From positions 1-64,000 of the forward strand of contig NZ_JAGHKQ010000012.1 of assembly GCF_017742235.1 (NCBI RefSeq): 64,000 bases of DNA. Direction: 5' to 3'. This DNA comes from Bacillus sp. 165. GTDB lineage: Bacteria; Bacillota; Bacilli; Bacillales; Bacillaceae_G. Shown here one piece after another: positions 9,801-19,108 of the stretch. Every line of letters starts with the position of its first letter. The stretch's first letter is position 1. The notes beneath the pieces are model-generated. The model saw only the letters and a program-made list of their open reading frames with translations, searched no databases and was not told where the DNA came from. Position numbers and translations under genes: made by a program.

Positions 9801-11306
9801 GAGGCAAAGGTAGCTGTAAAAGTACCGGTTGTTCCGAATATAGGAACAATTGCTGTCGGTATCGCAAAAGCTGGTGCTGATTTTATTAATATCAGTGGTT
9901 TCGATGGCGGAACAGGAGCAGCACGCATTCATGCGCTCCAACATGTAGGCCTTCCTGTAGAAATCGGTGTAAAATCAGCTCATAATGCCCTTATAGAAGC
10001 TGGAATGCGAAGCAATGTAGAGATTTGGGCAGATGGCGGCATTAGAAGTGTAGCAGACGCATTAAAGGTTATGCTCCTTGGCGCGAATCGTATTGGATTC
10101 GGTACACTGTCGATGATTGCCATCGGATGTACAACATGCCGCGGTTGTCATTTAGATACATGTCACGTTGGTATCGCAACACAAATTGGATCAGAAGCAC
10201 AAGCTAAGGAGCATGGGTTGCGTCGTTTCGTTCCTCGTGAATTTAATGGTGCTATTCAGGGGTTAATCAATCTTTTCTCTACATTCGGAATGGAATTAAA
10301 ACGATTGACCGGACAACTCGGCTTTAGCAACTTACAAGAAATTGTTGGTCGTTCTGATTTATTAGTCCAAGCGCGAGGCGTAGAACAACTCAATTTATCC
10401 CATTTATTGGATTTTTTAGAAATAGAGGAGTATACACTTGTTGCCTCATTAACCCAAGAAAAGAAGGAAACACAGTTTGCAGCGGAGTCTAAAGAACTTG
10501 TAGCTGTCGGTGTAGAACAACGGGTAATGGGAAGCTTGGAGTCCTGCTATCGAGTACGAGAAAAGCTTGCCGGTTCCACCCTAGAGCCCGTCACACTAAA
10601 GTATAAAGATGGATCTGTTCCAGGAAATGGACTGGGTGCCTATAACAGTGAAAATCTCTTTATTCATGTAAGCGGAGGCGCACAAGACGGTATCGGAAAA
10701 ACCTCACTTGGCGGCGGCATTTACATTATGAAAGCTAAAGGGAAGAACGGACAATACTATAATGGATCAGTCGGTAAAGGATTTGGATATGGTGCACAAA
10801 AAGGCTCTCTATACGTCCAAGGAAACGCTGATGCTCGTGCTGGCATTCGCCTTTCCGGAGCCGATATGATTATTGGAGGGCATCTCAAGAAGCCAATCCT
10901 GGAGCAAGAATTTGGTAATATAGGTGTAAATGCCAATATTAAAGGATTTGCTTTTGAGTATATGACAAATGGACGCGGACTTGTATTAGGAGATCCTGGT
11001 CCTTGGATTTGTGCTGGTATGACAGGCGGAGTAGTCTATATCCGCCATCAACCAGATATGGGATTAACGATAGATGCTATTAATCGCCGTGTAGCCAAAG
11101 GGGCAAATGTATCCATTGGCAAACTAAGTGAAAAAGGAGCAGAAGACGTAACAGAGCTTCTTATCGATTACATCCGTATATTAACAGAGCATGAGCAATA
11201 TGATGAAGTAAATGTAATTTCAGCACTTTTGGACGATGTAGAACAACACTTCGTTGAAATCAATCCTATCAAAGAACAAGCTGACCCTTCTATTTCGACT
11301 GAATAA
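6894..11306 (+). CDS. gltB: Glutamate synthase large subunit
   Basis: A 1470-residue protein from the ATG at 6894 (an in-frame TTG at 6858 would give 1482). It makes two glutamates from glutamine and 2-oxoglutarate. Domains in order are a class II glutamine amidotransferase with catalytic C19 in HDACGIV (exposed after propeptide removal), a central domain, the FMN/2-oxoglutarate synthase domain (about 790-1180) and a C-terminal beta-helix of GxGxG repeats. The [3Fe-4S] cysteines are in GCTTCRGCHLDTC. No small (GltD) subunit gene is nearby, so the electron donor could be a distant GltD or ferredoxin. In B. subtilis hemL/gsaB and ygaE are neighbours; this gene is inserted between them. Confidence 0.95.
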   Translation: MKWTPALFKDFYNTEHDACGIVSVIEKKRIPTKDNINLCIQSLVKMNHRAGFINGEGDGIGIHIDIPKNLWKEKLSSVGTNPSLADQPEFIVGHFFIDQKQNVSHIQNEIKEMFKNKGFSLLFESINITNSAALGPIALKEEPIFWQFSLLAGKEPNLDALLFDLTIEIEKNEAVHVASLSTHHVVYKVMGAGDTLVNYYNDLTNPLIASTMTLGHNRYSTNTLSNFFRVQPFSVLGHNGEINTIAKLRDQADMMNVPLTNGGSDSQDLNRTIETFLTRHSYSLFEAVDLLFPPIINEIKLYKEHLQDLYTYMREGWGHFAQGPAGIISRYKDEAVFSVDSLGLRPLWKVETETSYIFSSEPGVVLPDEYTAEPKSFAPGEKIGLKWNNDEIEIYEYQAYQEEVYKRFSQRVNLTDYHLHLLPPAVFKQNSTLPIPKVETRQYVAFGWGRENIQLLEQMAEKGAEPIRSLGHDAPLAALDTERRNIADFIKESVAVVTNPAIDRDREVEHFSTRTIVGKRPSLTEKQEKHFIAELPSPVLLEGSIGQEVADRTQQPSYEQLVALFTTFDSFYRLSATFTVEEQLDTALERIAYEAVTAVKKGASLLILDDENAHKNGYLWIDPHLIVAKVQGALVKKQLRRDCSILLRSGAIRSLHDLVTAYGLGADMVSPYLMFATISEENYKPALNLYNSLTKGLEKVISTIGIHELRGYGRLFSSIGLPQEIADMLNIVNFLGSDTLSYNFASLKEDAIKRAEDYQNENVHLRKYFHIFPRIWKAIGDVAKGGAYDDYRDKLGEIEEKTPITIRHLTDFKESTSPAPIETVSIAVKDHDLPFIISSMSFGSQNEVAFRAYAEAADRLNMISLNGEGGEIKDMIGKYPKTRGQQVASGRFGVNAELLNSSNLIEIKIGQGAKPGEGGHLPGSKVTAKIAEARNATIGSDLISPSNNHDIYSIEDLAQIITEIKTANNEAKVAVKVPVVPNIGTIAVGIAKAGADFINISGFDGGTGAARIHALQHVGLPVEIGVKSAHNALIEAGMRSNVEIWADGGIRSVADALKVMLLGANRIGFGTLSMIAIGCTTCRGCHLDTCHVGIATQIGSEAQAKEHGLRRFVPREFNGAIQGLINLFSTFGMELKRLTGQLGFSNLQEIVGRSDLLVQARGVEQLNLSHLLDFLEIEEYTLVASLTQEKKETQFAAESKELVAVGVEQRVMGSLESCYRVREKLAGSTLEPVTLKYKDGSVPGNGLGAYNSENLFIHVSGGAQDGIGKTSLGGGIYIMKAKGKNGQYYNGSVGKGFGYGAQKGSLYVQGNADARAGIRLSGADMIIGGHLKKPILEQEFGNIGVNANIKGFAFEYMTNGRGLVLGDPGPWICAGMTGGVVYIRHQPDMGLTIDAINRRVAKGANVSIGKLSEKGAEDVTELLIDYIRILTEHEQYDEVNVISALLDDVEQHFVEINPIKEQADPSISTE

Positions 11307-11348
11307 TGGAATGCAAATGAGTCTTCTTACCGACAATATAGATGATAC

Positions 11349-11377
11349 AAAAAACCTGCTGACATCAGCAGGTTTTT
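11349..11377 (+). terminator. gltB terminator
   Basis: Arms AAACCTGCTGA and TCAGCAGGTTT flank a 2-base loop and are followed by further T, about 45 bases past the gltB stop. Confidence 0.88.
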
Positions 11378-11469
11378 CCTGTAAATATCCCTTGCAGAAC
11401 ACCAATAATCAGAGTATAGTATCATATTGTGCATGAAGTCTCTAACAAAGAAAGGACTAGTAAAATACC

Positions 11470-12558
11470 ATGAAACTCGGTGCTCGTATATTAAAAACGG
11501 GTATTGCAATCACGCTGGCGCTGTATGCGTCCATGCTATTCGATTTACCCTCCCCGGTCTTTGCCGGAATCTCAGCTGTGTTTGCCCTGCAGCCTTCTGT
11601 ATATCGTTCCTACTTAACTGCATTGGAACAATTCCAAGCTAATATCATCGGGGCGGTATTTGCAATTGTCTTCGTGCTGGCCTTTGGGAACAATCCATTT
11701 ATTATCGGTCTAGCTGCTGTTCTTACAATTATCGTGACTCTGAAACTCAGACTGGAAAATACAATCTCCATTGCCATTGTAACAGTCATTGCCATTATGG
11801 AATATCAAGGAGCTAATTTCTTTGACTTCGCTTTACTGCGATTTGTTACCATTATGATTGGGATTTTTTCAGCATTTATCGTGAACCTTGTGTTTATGCC
11901 TCCGCGATATGAAACTAAGCTATACCATAAAATAGTGAATAATACAGAAGAAATTTTAAAATGGATTCGAATGAACAGCCGCCAAGCATCTGACTTTGTT
12001 TCATTAAAATCAGATATTAATAGAATGAAAGATAAAATGATTAAACTCAATCATTTTTATTTATTGTACAAAGAAGAGCGCAGTTACTTTAAAAAAGACA
12101 AATACTCAAAAGCACGGAAATTGGTATTATTCCGTCAAATGCTCGTAACAACGAATCGCTCATTAGACACACTAAAGCTACTTCATCGTTTAGAAAATGA
12201 ACTGCATCATATGCCAGAAGCATTTCAACATTTGATTAAAACTGAATTGGATTGCCTGGTCAACTATCATGAACAAGTATTACTGAAATTTATCGGTAAA
12301 GTGAAACCACAGCCTGTTTCGGAAATTTTAGATGAGGTATGTGCCGGACGGCAGGCATTACTGCGTAGCTTTATGGGGTATCAAAACCCTGACGATGAAG
12401 ATCAATATAAATTATGGCTTCACTTGTTCCCCCTTATATCATCCATTATCGATTACAGCGAAAAAGCCGAACATTTAGACCGTTTAATCGACAGCTTTTA
12501 TGCCTATCATAAACCAGAAGATGAGCTTGATATTGAGGAACAACGTGAAGATGAATAA
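11470..12558 (+). CDS. ygaE: Aromatic acid exporter family membrane protein (YgaE-like)
   Basis: A 362-residue protein with four or five membrane helices in the first 140 residues and a soluble helical domain after residue 160 ending in acidic residues. The layout is that of ArAE/FUSC-type efflux proteins, and the gene position matches B. subtilis ygaE, upstream of and convergent with ygaD. The nearest SD-like AAAGGA is about 14 bases from the ATG, so initiation may be weak. Substrate and role are unknown. Confidence 0.8.
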   Translation: MKLGARILKTGIAITLALYASMLFDLPSPVFAGISAVFALQPSVYRSYLTALEQFQANIIGAVFAIVFVLAFGNNPFIIGLAAVLTIIVTLKLRLENTISIAIVTVIAIMEYQGANFFDFALLRFVTIMIGIFSAFIVNLVFMPPRYETKLYHKIVNNTEEILKWIRMNSRQASDFVSLKSDINRMKDKMIKLNHFYLLYKEERSYFKKDKYSKARKLVLFRQMLVTTNRSLDTLKLLHRLENELHHMPEAFQHLIKTELDCLVNYHEQVLLKFIGKVKPQPVSEILDEVCAGRQALLRSFMGYQNPDDEDQYKLWLHLFPLISSIIDYSEKAEHLDRLIDSFYAYHKPEDELDIEEQREDE

Positions 12559-12582
12559 AACCTCCGCATGAGCGGAGGTTTT
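12557..12582. terminator. Bidirectional terminator ygaE/ygaD
   Basis: Perfect arms AAAACCTCCGC and GCGGAGGTTTT flank a 4-base loop between two convergent genes. Confidence 0.92.
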
Positions 12583-12583
12583 A

Positions 12584-14338
12584 TTATTGACTAATACATT
12601 CAACACTTTGAATATGAAATAATTCGTAATAGTACCCTCGCTTTTTCATAAGCTCTTCATGAGAGCCAATTTCTTTAATCTCTCCATTCTCTAAATAAAT
12701 AATCTTATCTACATGGGTAATCGTGGACAACCGATGGGCAATAATAATAGTTGTTCTGTCCTTAGCTAATGTTTGCAACGTCTCTTGAATATACTTTTCG
12801 TTTTCAAGATCCAATGCAGAGGTAGCTTCATCAAAAATTAAAACAGACGGATTTTTCAAAAATACACGTGCAATTGCAATCCGCTGCCGCTGCCCCCCTG
12901 AAAGTTTAACTCCCCTTTCTCCTACCACAGTATCATATCCATTAGGTAGTTCCATAATAAAATCATGGGCATAAGCAGCTTTGGCTGCTTCTATCACTTC
13001 TTCTTCTGTCGCTTCAGGTTTGCCGTACAAGATGTTCGCTTTAATCGTATCACTAAATAAAATATTATCTTGCAGCACTATACCAATATGATTACGAAGA
13101 CTCTTTACATCATAGTTGCGTATATCCATTCCATCCATCATGATCTTTCCTGCGGTAACGTCGTAAAAACGAGGAATCAAACTCACTAGAGAGGATTTTC
13201 CGCCCCCACTTAACCCTACTAACGCTACCGTTTCGCCTTGCGGAATATGAATAGAAATATTCTTTAAAATGTCTGGTTCATCATCGTTGTAACGAAAGGA
13301 CACATCTTTAAACATTATATCCCCTTGCATTTCTTTTCTAATAACAGCATCAGGTTTATTTTCAATATCGTACTCTTCATCCAACAATTCAAATACACGA
13401 TCCATAGAAGCAAACGACTGCGTTAATGTAGTAGAGGAGTTGATTAGTCTGCGAAGCGGATTGTAAAGACGATCCATATACCCGACAAACGCTACCAGCG
13501 TCCCTATCGTTAACATGCCATGAATAACTTCATAAGCTGCAACTCCAATGACGATTAACGGTCCGATATCGGTTAAAGTATTAATAAAAGAAAAAGTTTT
13601 CGCTGTCCATTGCGTATGATTTAAAGCTTTATTTAGAAATTCCTTGTTTTTTCCATCAAACTGGTCTTCTTCGTAATCCTCCAATGCAAAGCTTCGTGTT
13701 ACTTGGATACCTTGAATTCGTTCATGAAGATAGCCTTGCATACTTCCAAGAGCTTGGGAACGTGCACGCGTCAGGCTGCGAAGACGGCTGAAAAAATACT
13801 TGACTGCCACAGAATAAAAAGGAAGAACAATGAGCGACACAACTGTCAATTTTATATTCATGGAAAGCATGACCGCTACAGCAATGAAAATGGTTGCTGT
13901 ATCAAGCCAAACATTCATCAACCCTGTCATCACAAAGTCCTTTGTTTGTTCCACATCGTTAATAACTCGAGAGATTACTTCTCCGGTTTTCGTATTAGAA
14001 TAATACCGCAAGCTAAGCTTTTGCAAATGCCCAAAAATACGTTTTCGTAAATCGTATAAAACTGTATTACTAATGCGCTGTGCAAAGTATTGACGATAAT
14101 ATTCAATAGGCGGACGTAATATAGCAAACACGAATAATGCAATACCCATAACAAGGAAAAGCTGCCGCGTCTTTTCCTCTATCCCCATAGTGCCTCCGAT
14201 AATGGTATCAATAATATATTTCAACAGCAAAGGAAGAATCAAGGGAATACCAAATTTCACAAGCCCGATTAAAATCGTAATCATGATTTGCCAGCGATAT
14301 GGTTTGACAAATTGTAAATACCGTTTAATACCCTCCAC
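12584..14338 (-). CDS. ygaD: ABC exporter, full half-transporter (YgaD-like)
   Basis: A 584-residue protein with a six-helix membrane domain (about 15-320) fused to a nucleotide-binding domain: Walker [10 protein letters not shown], signature LSGGQRQR, Walker [13 protein letters not shown] and H-loop IIAHRLST, all canonical. It therefore can work as a homodimer, as BmrA or MsbA do. It starts with GTG (14338) after GGTGGTG; the overlapping ATG is out of frame. It corresponds to B. subtilis ygaD. The substrate may be a lipid or drug but is not determinable here. Confidence 0.92.
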   Translation of the reverse strand: MEGIKRYLQFVKPYRWQIMITILIGLVKFGIPLILPLLLKYIIDTIIGGTMGIEEKTRQLFLVMGIALFVFAILRPPIEYYRQYFAQRISNTVLYDLRKRIFGHLQKLSLRYYSNTKTGEVISRVINDVEQTKDFVMTGLMNVWLDTATIFIAVAVMLSMNIKLTVVSLIVLPFYSVAVKYFFSRLRSLTRARSQALGSMQGYLHERIQGIQVTRSFALEDYEEDQFDGKNKEFLNKALNHTQWTAKTFSFINTLTDIGPLIVIGVAAYEVIHGMLTIGTLVAFVGYMDRLYNPLRRLINSSTTLTQSFASMDRVFELLDEEYDIENKPDAVIRKEMQGDIMFKDVSFRYNDDEPDILKNISIHIPQGETVALVGLSGGGKSSLVSLIPRFYDVTAGKIMMDGMDIRNYDVKSLRNHIGIVLQDNILFSDTIKANILYGKPEATEEEVIEAAKAAYAHDFIMELPNGYDTVVGERGVKLSGGQRQRIAIARVFLKNPSVLIFDEATSALDLENEKYIQETLQTLAKDRTTIIIAHRLSTITHVDKIIYLENGEIKEIGSHEELMKKRGYYYELFHIQSVECISQ

Positions 14339-14374
14339 ATTTTCACCACCGTTTCTTTATCCCTAATGTATGAC

Positions 14375-14407
14375 AAAAAACCTGCACTATGTATATGGCA
14401 GGTTTTT
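14375..14407 (-). terminator. ygaC terminator
   Basis: Arms AAAAACCTGC and GCAGGTTTTT flank a 12-base loop, between the end of ygaC and the start of ygaD. Confidence 0.8.
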
Positions 14408-14412
14408 CCAAA

Positions 14413-14943
14413 TTAACTTTTAAACATTAAATACCTCTCGTACCAAGTATCAATAAAGTCCGGGGCAAAAGGTCCTTTACGCTGATATATCCATTGTGTT
14501 AAGCATTCTAGATTACGTTTTAAAATAGTATCGATAACAGGAGGATAATTCATCAACTTACGGTGTTTTTCATATTCATCTTCATCTAACAATACATACG
14601 TCATATCAGGATACACTTTAATATCTAAATCATAATCAATGTACTTTAATGCTTCATCATCATAAGCAAACGGCGAGCTTATATTACAGTAGTAATATAC
14701 CCCATCCTGCCTAAGCATCCCGATAATATTAAACCAGTAATTCGCATGGAAATAACATATAGCTGGCTCACGTGTAACCCATGTTCTCCCGTCAGATTCT
14801 GTTACTAACGTACGATCATTTGCTCCAATCACCAGACTTTGCATCCCTTTCAAGACGGTCGTCTCATCCCAAATTCTATGAATGAAACCATTATGCTTAT
14901 AGCTGTGAATTTGTATCTTTTCTCCTTCTTTGGGAAAGCCCAT
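14413..14943 (-). CDS. ygaC: DUF402 nucleoside tri/diphosphatase (YgaC)
   Basis: A 176-residue DUF402 protein, the same length as B. subtilis YgaC. Characterised relatives (S. aureus SA1684, Streptomyces FomD) hydrolyse nucleoside di- or triphosphates or nucleotidyl phosphonates with a divalent metal. The acidic run [10 protein letters not shown] and the conserved tail [14 protein letters not shown] are visible. The ATG at 14943 follows GAAGGGAG; an ATG six codons earlier has a poor site. It stands alone between terminators in the conserved ygaB-ygaC-ygaD order. Confidence 0.93.
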   Translation of the reverse strand: MGFPKEGEKIQIHSYKHNGFIHRIWDETTVLKGMQSLVIGANDRTLVTESDGRTWVTREPAICYFHANYWFNIIGMLRQDGVYYYCNISSPFAYDDEALKYIDYDLDIKVYPDMTYVLLDEDEYEKHRKLMNYPPVIDTILKRNLECLTQWIYQRKGPFAPDFIDTWYERYLMFKS

Positions 14944-15057
14944 TTTTCTCCCTTCTTTCATTGCGGACGCTTTATCCCGTTAGTGTCTTTTTTACTATTA
15001 TAACGGTTATAGAGCAATTTTAAAACAAAAGAGCCAACTCTATACGAGTGACTCCAT

Positions 15058-15315
15058 TTATGTAAGTATTACCGCTCTTTCTTTTTCAAACGATTGAATG
15101 ACTTCGAGCGTCTGTTTTTCAAATGTTTCTTGTATATGTTTTAGTTGCTGTTGTATTTTATGCATTTCTTCTTCTAATCTTCGGATCTTTGCTTCATCTT
15201 GAAACTCTGACAACGTTGCTTTGATCTCTTCACACCGTTCCGCTTCTCCTTGTAAATATAACAATTGGTCCATAATCTTCATTTGTTCTGTAACAAGATC
15301 ATTAAACTGCTTCAC
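15058..15315 (-). CDS. ygaB: YgaB-like coiled-coil protein
   Basis: An 85-residue, charged, almost wholly alpha-helical protein with heptad-like spacing of hydrophobics (about residues 8-75), so probably a coiled coil. It occupies the ygaB position between sspE and ygaC. It has no signal peptide or membrane segment. Function is unknown; sporulation expression is only suggested by the neighbours. Confidence 0.8.
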   Translation of the reverse strand: MKQFNDLVTEQMKIMDQLLYLQGEAERCEEIKATLSEFQDEAKIRRLEEEMHKIQQQLKHIQETFEKQTLEVIQSFEKERAVILT

Positions 15316-15445
15316 ACCCTAACAGCTCCTTTCAAAAAGTACTACTTAGAATAATTCGAACTTCTCTCTCCTTCTCCTTTGACTACATTTGTTGACATAT
15401 TAGAATTTGTGTCGGATGAATAAAGATGAAATATGAGAGTACAAT

Positions 15446-15483
15446 AAGAAACACTCCCTTGTTCTAGCAAGGAAGTGTTTCTT
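15446..15483 (-). terminator. Terminator of gamma-type SASP gene
   Basis: Long arms AAGAAACACTTCCTTG and CAAGGGAGTGTTTCTT with one mismatch immediately follow the stop codon. Confidence 0.85.
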
Positions 15484-15486
15484 GCA

Positions 15487-15681
15487 TTATTGTTGAGGAT
15501 TGGAGTAATTTGCAGAAGCTTGAGATTTTTTCGCTTCCGCTTGTGCATTTGCTTGTTTGACTTCCTGCACATCAGTCTCAGTAGAAAATTCTTGTCCGTA
15601 CGCTGCATTACTTTGTGTCACCTTTTGAATACTTGCTCCTGAAGTTGTTTTAGGATAGCCTTTTTGTGATTGATTATTCAT
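15487..15681 (-). CDS. sspE: Gamma-type small acid-soluble spore protein (short form)
   Basis: A 64-residue Gln/Asn/Ala-rich spore-core storage protein. It contains one copy of the gamma-SASP repeat ([14 protein letters not shown] then [12 protein letters not shown]). The EFSTETD stretch resembles the GPR protease cut site (EF[A/S]xET). B. subtilis SspE (84 residues) and B. cereus forms carry two repeats, so this is a single-repeat version. The ATG at 15681 follows GGGGGTGAG. Position between yfhS and ygaB matches B. subtilis. It supplies amino acids at germination; expression is expected from sigma-G. Confidence 0.92.
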   Translation of the reverse strand: MNNQSQKGYPKTTSGASIQKVTQSNAAYGQEFSTETDVQEVKQANAQAEAKKSQASANYSNPQQ

Positions 15682-15823
15682 AATTCTCACCCCCACAACC
15701 AATAATGTAACCAACATATCTTTTGGATATCCCCCCAAAATTTATTAAATTATTTTTTTATTTGTATATCTCTTCCTCTCTTCACTTACACTAACAGAAA
15801 AGCGGTTAAAGGAGGTTTATACA

Positions 15824-16048
15824 ATGTACGTTGGACGAGATATGACTGAACTTTCCATGATTTCTAAAAATGAATGGAAAAAGGATGAACTTGCTTTTTT
15901 TCATCACTCATTACAACAAATGATGCCCTATTTAAATGCAGAAGGCCAAACCATCTACAAAGAAATTATAAAAGAAATTGAAATGCGCGGTGGATTAGAG
16001 CGGCACGAAGGGGATTGGACGCACGGAACAAGAATATCGTACGATTAA
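15824..16048 (+). CDS. yfhS: YfhS-like sporulation protein
   Basis: A 74-residue soluble protein, the same length as B. subtilis YfhS and in the same place, between mutY and sspE. It has a strong AAAGGAGG site. The sequence is helical with a conserved GGLERHEGDWTHGTR tail. YfhS is annotated as a sporulation protein of unknown biochemical role. It is convergent with mutY across a shared terminator. Confidence 0.82.
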   Translation: MYVGRDMTELSMISKNEWKKDELAFFHHSLQQMMPYLNAEGQTIYKEIIKEIEMRGGLERHEGDWTHGTRISYD

Positions 16049-16079
16049 AAAGCGAGCCTTTATAACAGGCTCGCTTTTT
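16047..16079. terminator. Bidirectional terminator yfhS/mutY
   Basis: Arms AAAAAGCGAGCC and GGCTCGCTTTTT flank a 9-base loop; both stop codons lie in or next to it. Confidence 0.93.
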
Positions 16080-17163
16080 GTACACATTCTTCATATATTT
16101 TTTTATGGGAGCGTGAAAATGTATACTGTTCAAACTCCTCTGGCTTCAAAAGCTTTACTTCCTCATTTTCTTTTATGTCTTCACTGATAATACCACTGAA
16201 AACAAAAATATCCCACGTGCGATGCGAAAAAGTATGTTGGATATTTGTCAAATAATCTTGTACCAGAACATTTACTTGGAAGTTCTCTTTCATATAGTAA
16301 GCTAACTGTTGCTTTTGATTACTCATTCCTTCTTTTATCTCCACATTAGGAAATTCCCACATATTTGCTAACAATCCGCTATTGGGACGTCTATTCACTA
16401 AATACTTTCCAGTCTTCGTACGAAGCACCCCTGTAACAATAGGAACCATAGTCGGAGCCTTGGCTTTGCTTTTTACCGGCAACTCCTTTTGTACTCCTTC
16501 ATGAAATGCTCGACAATGATTCCGGACTGGACAAAGAAGGCATGCTGGACTTTTTGGAATGCATATAAGGGCACCGAGTTCCATCAACCCTTGGTTAAAG
16601 TAAGAAGGGTTTTCTTCAAATATAATTTCACGAACAATAGCTTCAAAGAGCTTACGGGTTTTCACTTTTGCAATATCGTCCCACACAGATAAAATCCGGG
16701 ATAACACCCGCATAACATTTCCATCTACAGCAGGTTCGGGCTTTCCATAAGCAATACTCAAGATTGCACCTTTTGTATACGGCCCAATTCCTTTTAATTT
16801 TCCAATTTCATCAGGTGTATCTGGTACCTTTCCTCCGTAGCTTTCTTGTACCTCCTTTACTGCTGCGTGAAGATTGCGAACACGGGAATAATAGCCTAAA
16901 CCTTCCCATGCTTTCAATACTTCATCTTCATGAGCTTCTGCAAGGCTTACAAGCGTCGGAAACTTATCCATAAAGTTTTTATAATAAGGCTTCACCGCTT
17001 CTACCCGTGTTTGCTGAAGCATTATCTCAGAAACCCAAACACGATAAGGATCCTTATTTATTCTCCACGGGAGGTCGCGTTGCTCCCTTTCAAACCAACT
17101 AATTAAATCCTGTTGAAATCCTTTTATGTTAAATTCTTCTAAAACTTGTAAATATTGTTTCAA
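16060..17163 (-). CDS. mutY: Adenine DNA glycosylase MutY
   Basis: A 367-residue base-excision repair enzyme that removes adenine mispaired with 8-oxoguanine. The catalytic acid is E46 (SEIMLQQTRVE) and the nucleophilic aspartate D147 (VDGNVMRVLSR). The helix-hairpin-helix is LKGIGPYTKGA. A [4Fe-4S] cluster is held by C201, C208, C211 and C217 (C-x6-C-x2-C-x5-C). The C-terminal NUDIX-like domain (about 235-360) recognises 8-oxoG. It starts with TTG, with GGAGGG 6 bases upstream; no other start fits. It is B. subtilis yfhQ. Confidence 0.96.
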   Translation of the reverse strand: MKQYLQVLEEFNIKGFQQDLISWFEREQRDLPWRINKDPYRVWVSEIMLQQTRVEAVKPYYKNFMDKFPTLVSLAEAHEDEVLKAWEGLGYYSRVRNLHAAVKEVQESYGGKVPDTPDEIGKLKGIGPYTKGAILSIAYGKPEPAVDGNVMRVLSRILSVWDDIAKVKTRKLFEAIVREIIFEENPSYFNQGLMELGALICIPKSPACLLCPVRNHCRAFHEGVQKELPVKSKAKAPTMVPIVTGVLRTKTGKYLVNRRPNSGLLANMWEFPNVEIKEGMSNQKQQLAYYMKENFQVNVLVQDYLTNIQHTFSHRTWDIFVFSGIISEDIKENEEVKLLKPEEFEQYTFSRSHKKIYEECVQKASLL

Positions 17164-17348
17164 TATAACCCTCCATTAATTTTCATTTATGCATTGAGAA
17201 TTTGTTATTTAGGATATAAATATTATTATAAGGAAAACACAACATCTAGCAAAATGTTTATAGTCGTTAGCATTTTCCGTCTTGCTTATATTACCAAAAA
17301 AAGGTAAAGTATTAACCAAGTGAATGCAAGAAATGGGAGGGATTCAGA

Positions 17349-18329
17349 TTGGATACAGCCACTCATTTAGTCATGGGCATTACACTCGGCGGTCTTGCCA
17401 CACTTGACCCTGCAATCAGTCAAAATGAAACAGCCATGCAAGCGGTCATGTTGGCAACAATTGTCGGATCTAATATACCTGATATTGACACAGTTTTAAA
17501 ATTACAAAATAACGCCAAGTATATACGCAATCACCGCGGAATTACTCATTCAATTCCAGCAGTCATGATTTGGACTCTATTGGTCAGCGCTCTTGCGTAT
17601 CTCTTCTTTCCGGCAGCCCCTTACCTACATATATTGCTTTGGTCCTTTATTGCGGTATTTCTGCACGTATTTGTTGATATTTTCAACGCGTACGGCACAC
17701 AAGCCTTGCGTCCTTTTACAAAAAGGTGGGTAGCTCTTGGTGTGATTAATACCTTTGACATGGTAATTTTTCTTATTCATGCATTTGCCATTGTACTTAC
17801 TTTTATAGGAACTGATAAAGGCTACACATGTTTAGCAGCTTATATATTGACAGGGTTTTATTATGTAGGAAGAAGCATCATGAAACAAAATATCGAAAGC
17901 ATTGTAAAAAAACGGTTTAAAAATGTGGAGCAAGTTCTGATTTCACCAACATATCGCTTTTATCATTATCATCTCGCTATTGTAACAGATACACACTTTT
18001 ACGTCGCTCGCGCAAGAAGAGGAAATATAATGATTCATGACAAATTCGATAGGGTTCCTTTACCTCGCAACCCTGTCATACAAGCTGCTCAAAAAGATCA
18101 TAATATTTCTGCCTTCTTATCCTTTTCTCCTGTGTACCGTTGGGACTTATTCGAATATGATGACCATTATGAAGTCCGATTTATTGATTTGCGGTATCGA
18201 AGCAAAGATTATTATCCGTTCGTAGCAATCGTTCATCTTGATAAAGACTTAAACATAACCGCCTCATACACTGGATGGATTTTCAGCGAAGAAAAGCTTC
18301 GTAAAAAATTGAATTTAATTCCAAATTAA
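17349..18329 (+). CDS. yfhP: YfhP: YdjM-type membrane metal-dependent hydrolase
   Basis: A 326-residue protein of the YdjM/DUF457 family (PF04307). It has four to five membrane helices (about 28-45, 72-108, 130-165) with the conserved polar motifs SNIPDIDT, HRGITHS and HVFVDIFNAYGT, which look like a metal site in the membrane. A cytoplasmic beta-rich tail follows. B. subtilis YfhP is annotated as regulator of yfhO, but no yfhO is next to it here. It starts with TTG after GGGAGGG at 6-base spacing. Confidence 0.9.
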   Translation: MDTATHLVMGITLGGLATLDPAISQNETAMQAVMLATIVGSNIPDIDTVLKLQNNAKYIRNHRGITHSIPAVMIWTLLVSALAYLFFPAAPYLHILLWSFIAVFLHVFVDIFNAYGTQALRPFTKRWVALGVINTFDMVIFLIHAFAIVLTFIGTDKGYTCLAAYILTGFYYVGRSIMKQNIESIVKKRFKNVEQVLISPTYRFYHYHLAIVTDTHFYVARARRGNIMIHDKFDRVPLPRNPVIQAAQKDHNISAFLSFSPVYRWDLFEYDDHYEVRFIDLRYRSKDYYPFVAIVHLDKDLNITASYTGWIFSEEKLRKKLNLIPN

Positions 18330-18360
18330 AAGCAATGATTAGAGTCTAATCATTGCTTTT
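18328..18360. terminator. Bidirectional terminator yfhP/yfhJ
   Basis: Arms AAAAGCAATGATTA and TAATCATTGCTTTT form a 14-bp stem between convergent genes. Confidence 0.93.
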
Positions 18361-18625
18361 AATGTTTTAAATAATCATCGCTATTAATCAAATGACTGTA
18401 TTTAGGGTTATTGGTTTTGACGAGATGAAAATGGGTTCCATGTTGTTCGATTCTTTTGGCAACAACCGCCTCTGTCATCTCATTGCCATGATATTCCCCA
18501 GCCTTAGCATAGGTTGCTTCAAAGTCTTCCCATAATAATTCAACCCATGCTTGCGCTTGCGCATATGATAAAAATTCATTTTTCTTAAGGAGCTTTGCCG
18601 TTAGTCTTTTAAGTGCTTCATTCAT
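18359..18625 (-). CDS. yfhJ: YfhJ, WVELL domain protein
   Basis: An 88-residue soluble protein of the WVELL family (PF14043), named for the motif visible here as [11 protein letters not shown] (about residues 22-32). Function is unknown. It has a good AAAGGAG site. It lies between sspK and yfhP as in B. subtilis and is divergent from sspK. Confidence 0.93.
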   Translation of the reverse strand: MNEALKRLTAKLLKKNEFLSYAQAQAWVELLWEDFEATYAKAGEYHGNEMTEAVVAKRIEQHGTHFHLVKTNNPKYSHLINSDDYLKH

Positions 18626-18750
18626 ACTTTATTCTCCTTTCGTTGGAAGATTTTACGAAGCTTTACTCTTACATATTCCTTCTTGATTTAACATACGCTA
18701 TTATTGATATTCAATCGAATATCACACCTTTGTTGAAGGGGGTCTTCTTC

Positions 18751-18909
18751 TTGGGTAGACAAGCCGAGTTTTGGTCAAAATCTAAACACAAAAGTAAAAT
18801 TGACGGAGAGCCAAAAGCAAAGGCTCGCTTTGCATCCAAGCGTCCCGATGGTTCTATCAACACTCATCCACAAGAACGTATGCATGCTGCCACGCAGCAA
18901 GAAGCATAA
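18751..18909 (+). CDS. sspK: Small acid-soluble spore protein K
   Basis: A 52-residue SASP K-type protein with the family pattern [20 protein letters not shown] followed by PQERM. It starts at TTG (18751) with AGGGGG upstream. The open frame continues 46 codons further up but that extension is hydrophobic and unrelated to the family. SspK is a minor SASP made under sigma-G in the forespore. It lies next to yfhJ as in B. subtilis. Confidence 0.92.
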   Translation: MGRQAEFWSKSKHKSKIDGEPKAKARFASKRPDGSINTHPQERMHAATQQEA

Positions 18910-18941
18910 TTGGCTTTTTATCCTAAATTTGAGGTGATTCG

Positions 18942-19094
18942 ATGAGCTACCGTGATCATTTAGACCGACGTTCTGAGCTCTTTAATCATACATGGACACG
19001 TCCAAAGCATGCAAAAGCGCAAGTGAATGGACAAACACAAATGACACAATCACTCGTTATATTGGCAAACGAAACGAAAAAGCGCAAGTATTAA
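18942..19094 (+). CDS. YpzG-like small protein
   Basis: A 50-residue basic peptide starting MSYRDHLDRRSELFN and containing RPKHAKAQVNGQTQMTQ then ILANETKKRKY, the pattern of the YpzG-like family (PF14139), found in sporulating Bacillaceae. GAGGTG lies upstream at normal spacing, and a strong terminator follows. It is 32 bases past sspK on the same strand, so probably co-transcribed in the forespore. Function is unknown. Confidence 0.85.
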   Translation: MSYRDHLDRRSELFNHTWTRPKHAKAQVNGQTQMTQSLVILANETKKRKY

Positions 19095-19108
19095 TGCAAG
19101 AATTAGAT

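Noticed and set aside
15681-15740. Sigma-G promoter for the gamma-type SASP gene
   Set aside because: A CATTATT-like -10 exists, but no -35 at 17-18 bases fits; not strong enough to list.
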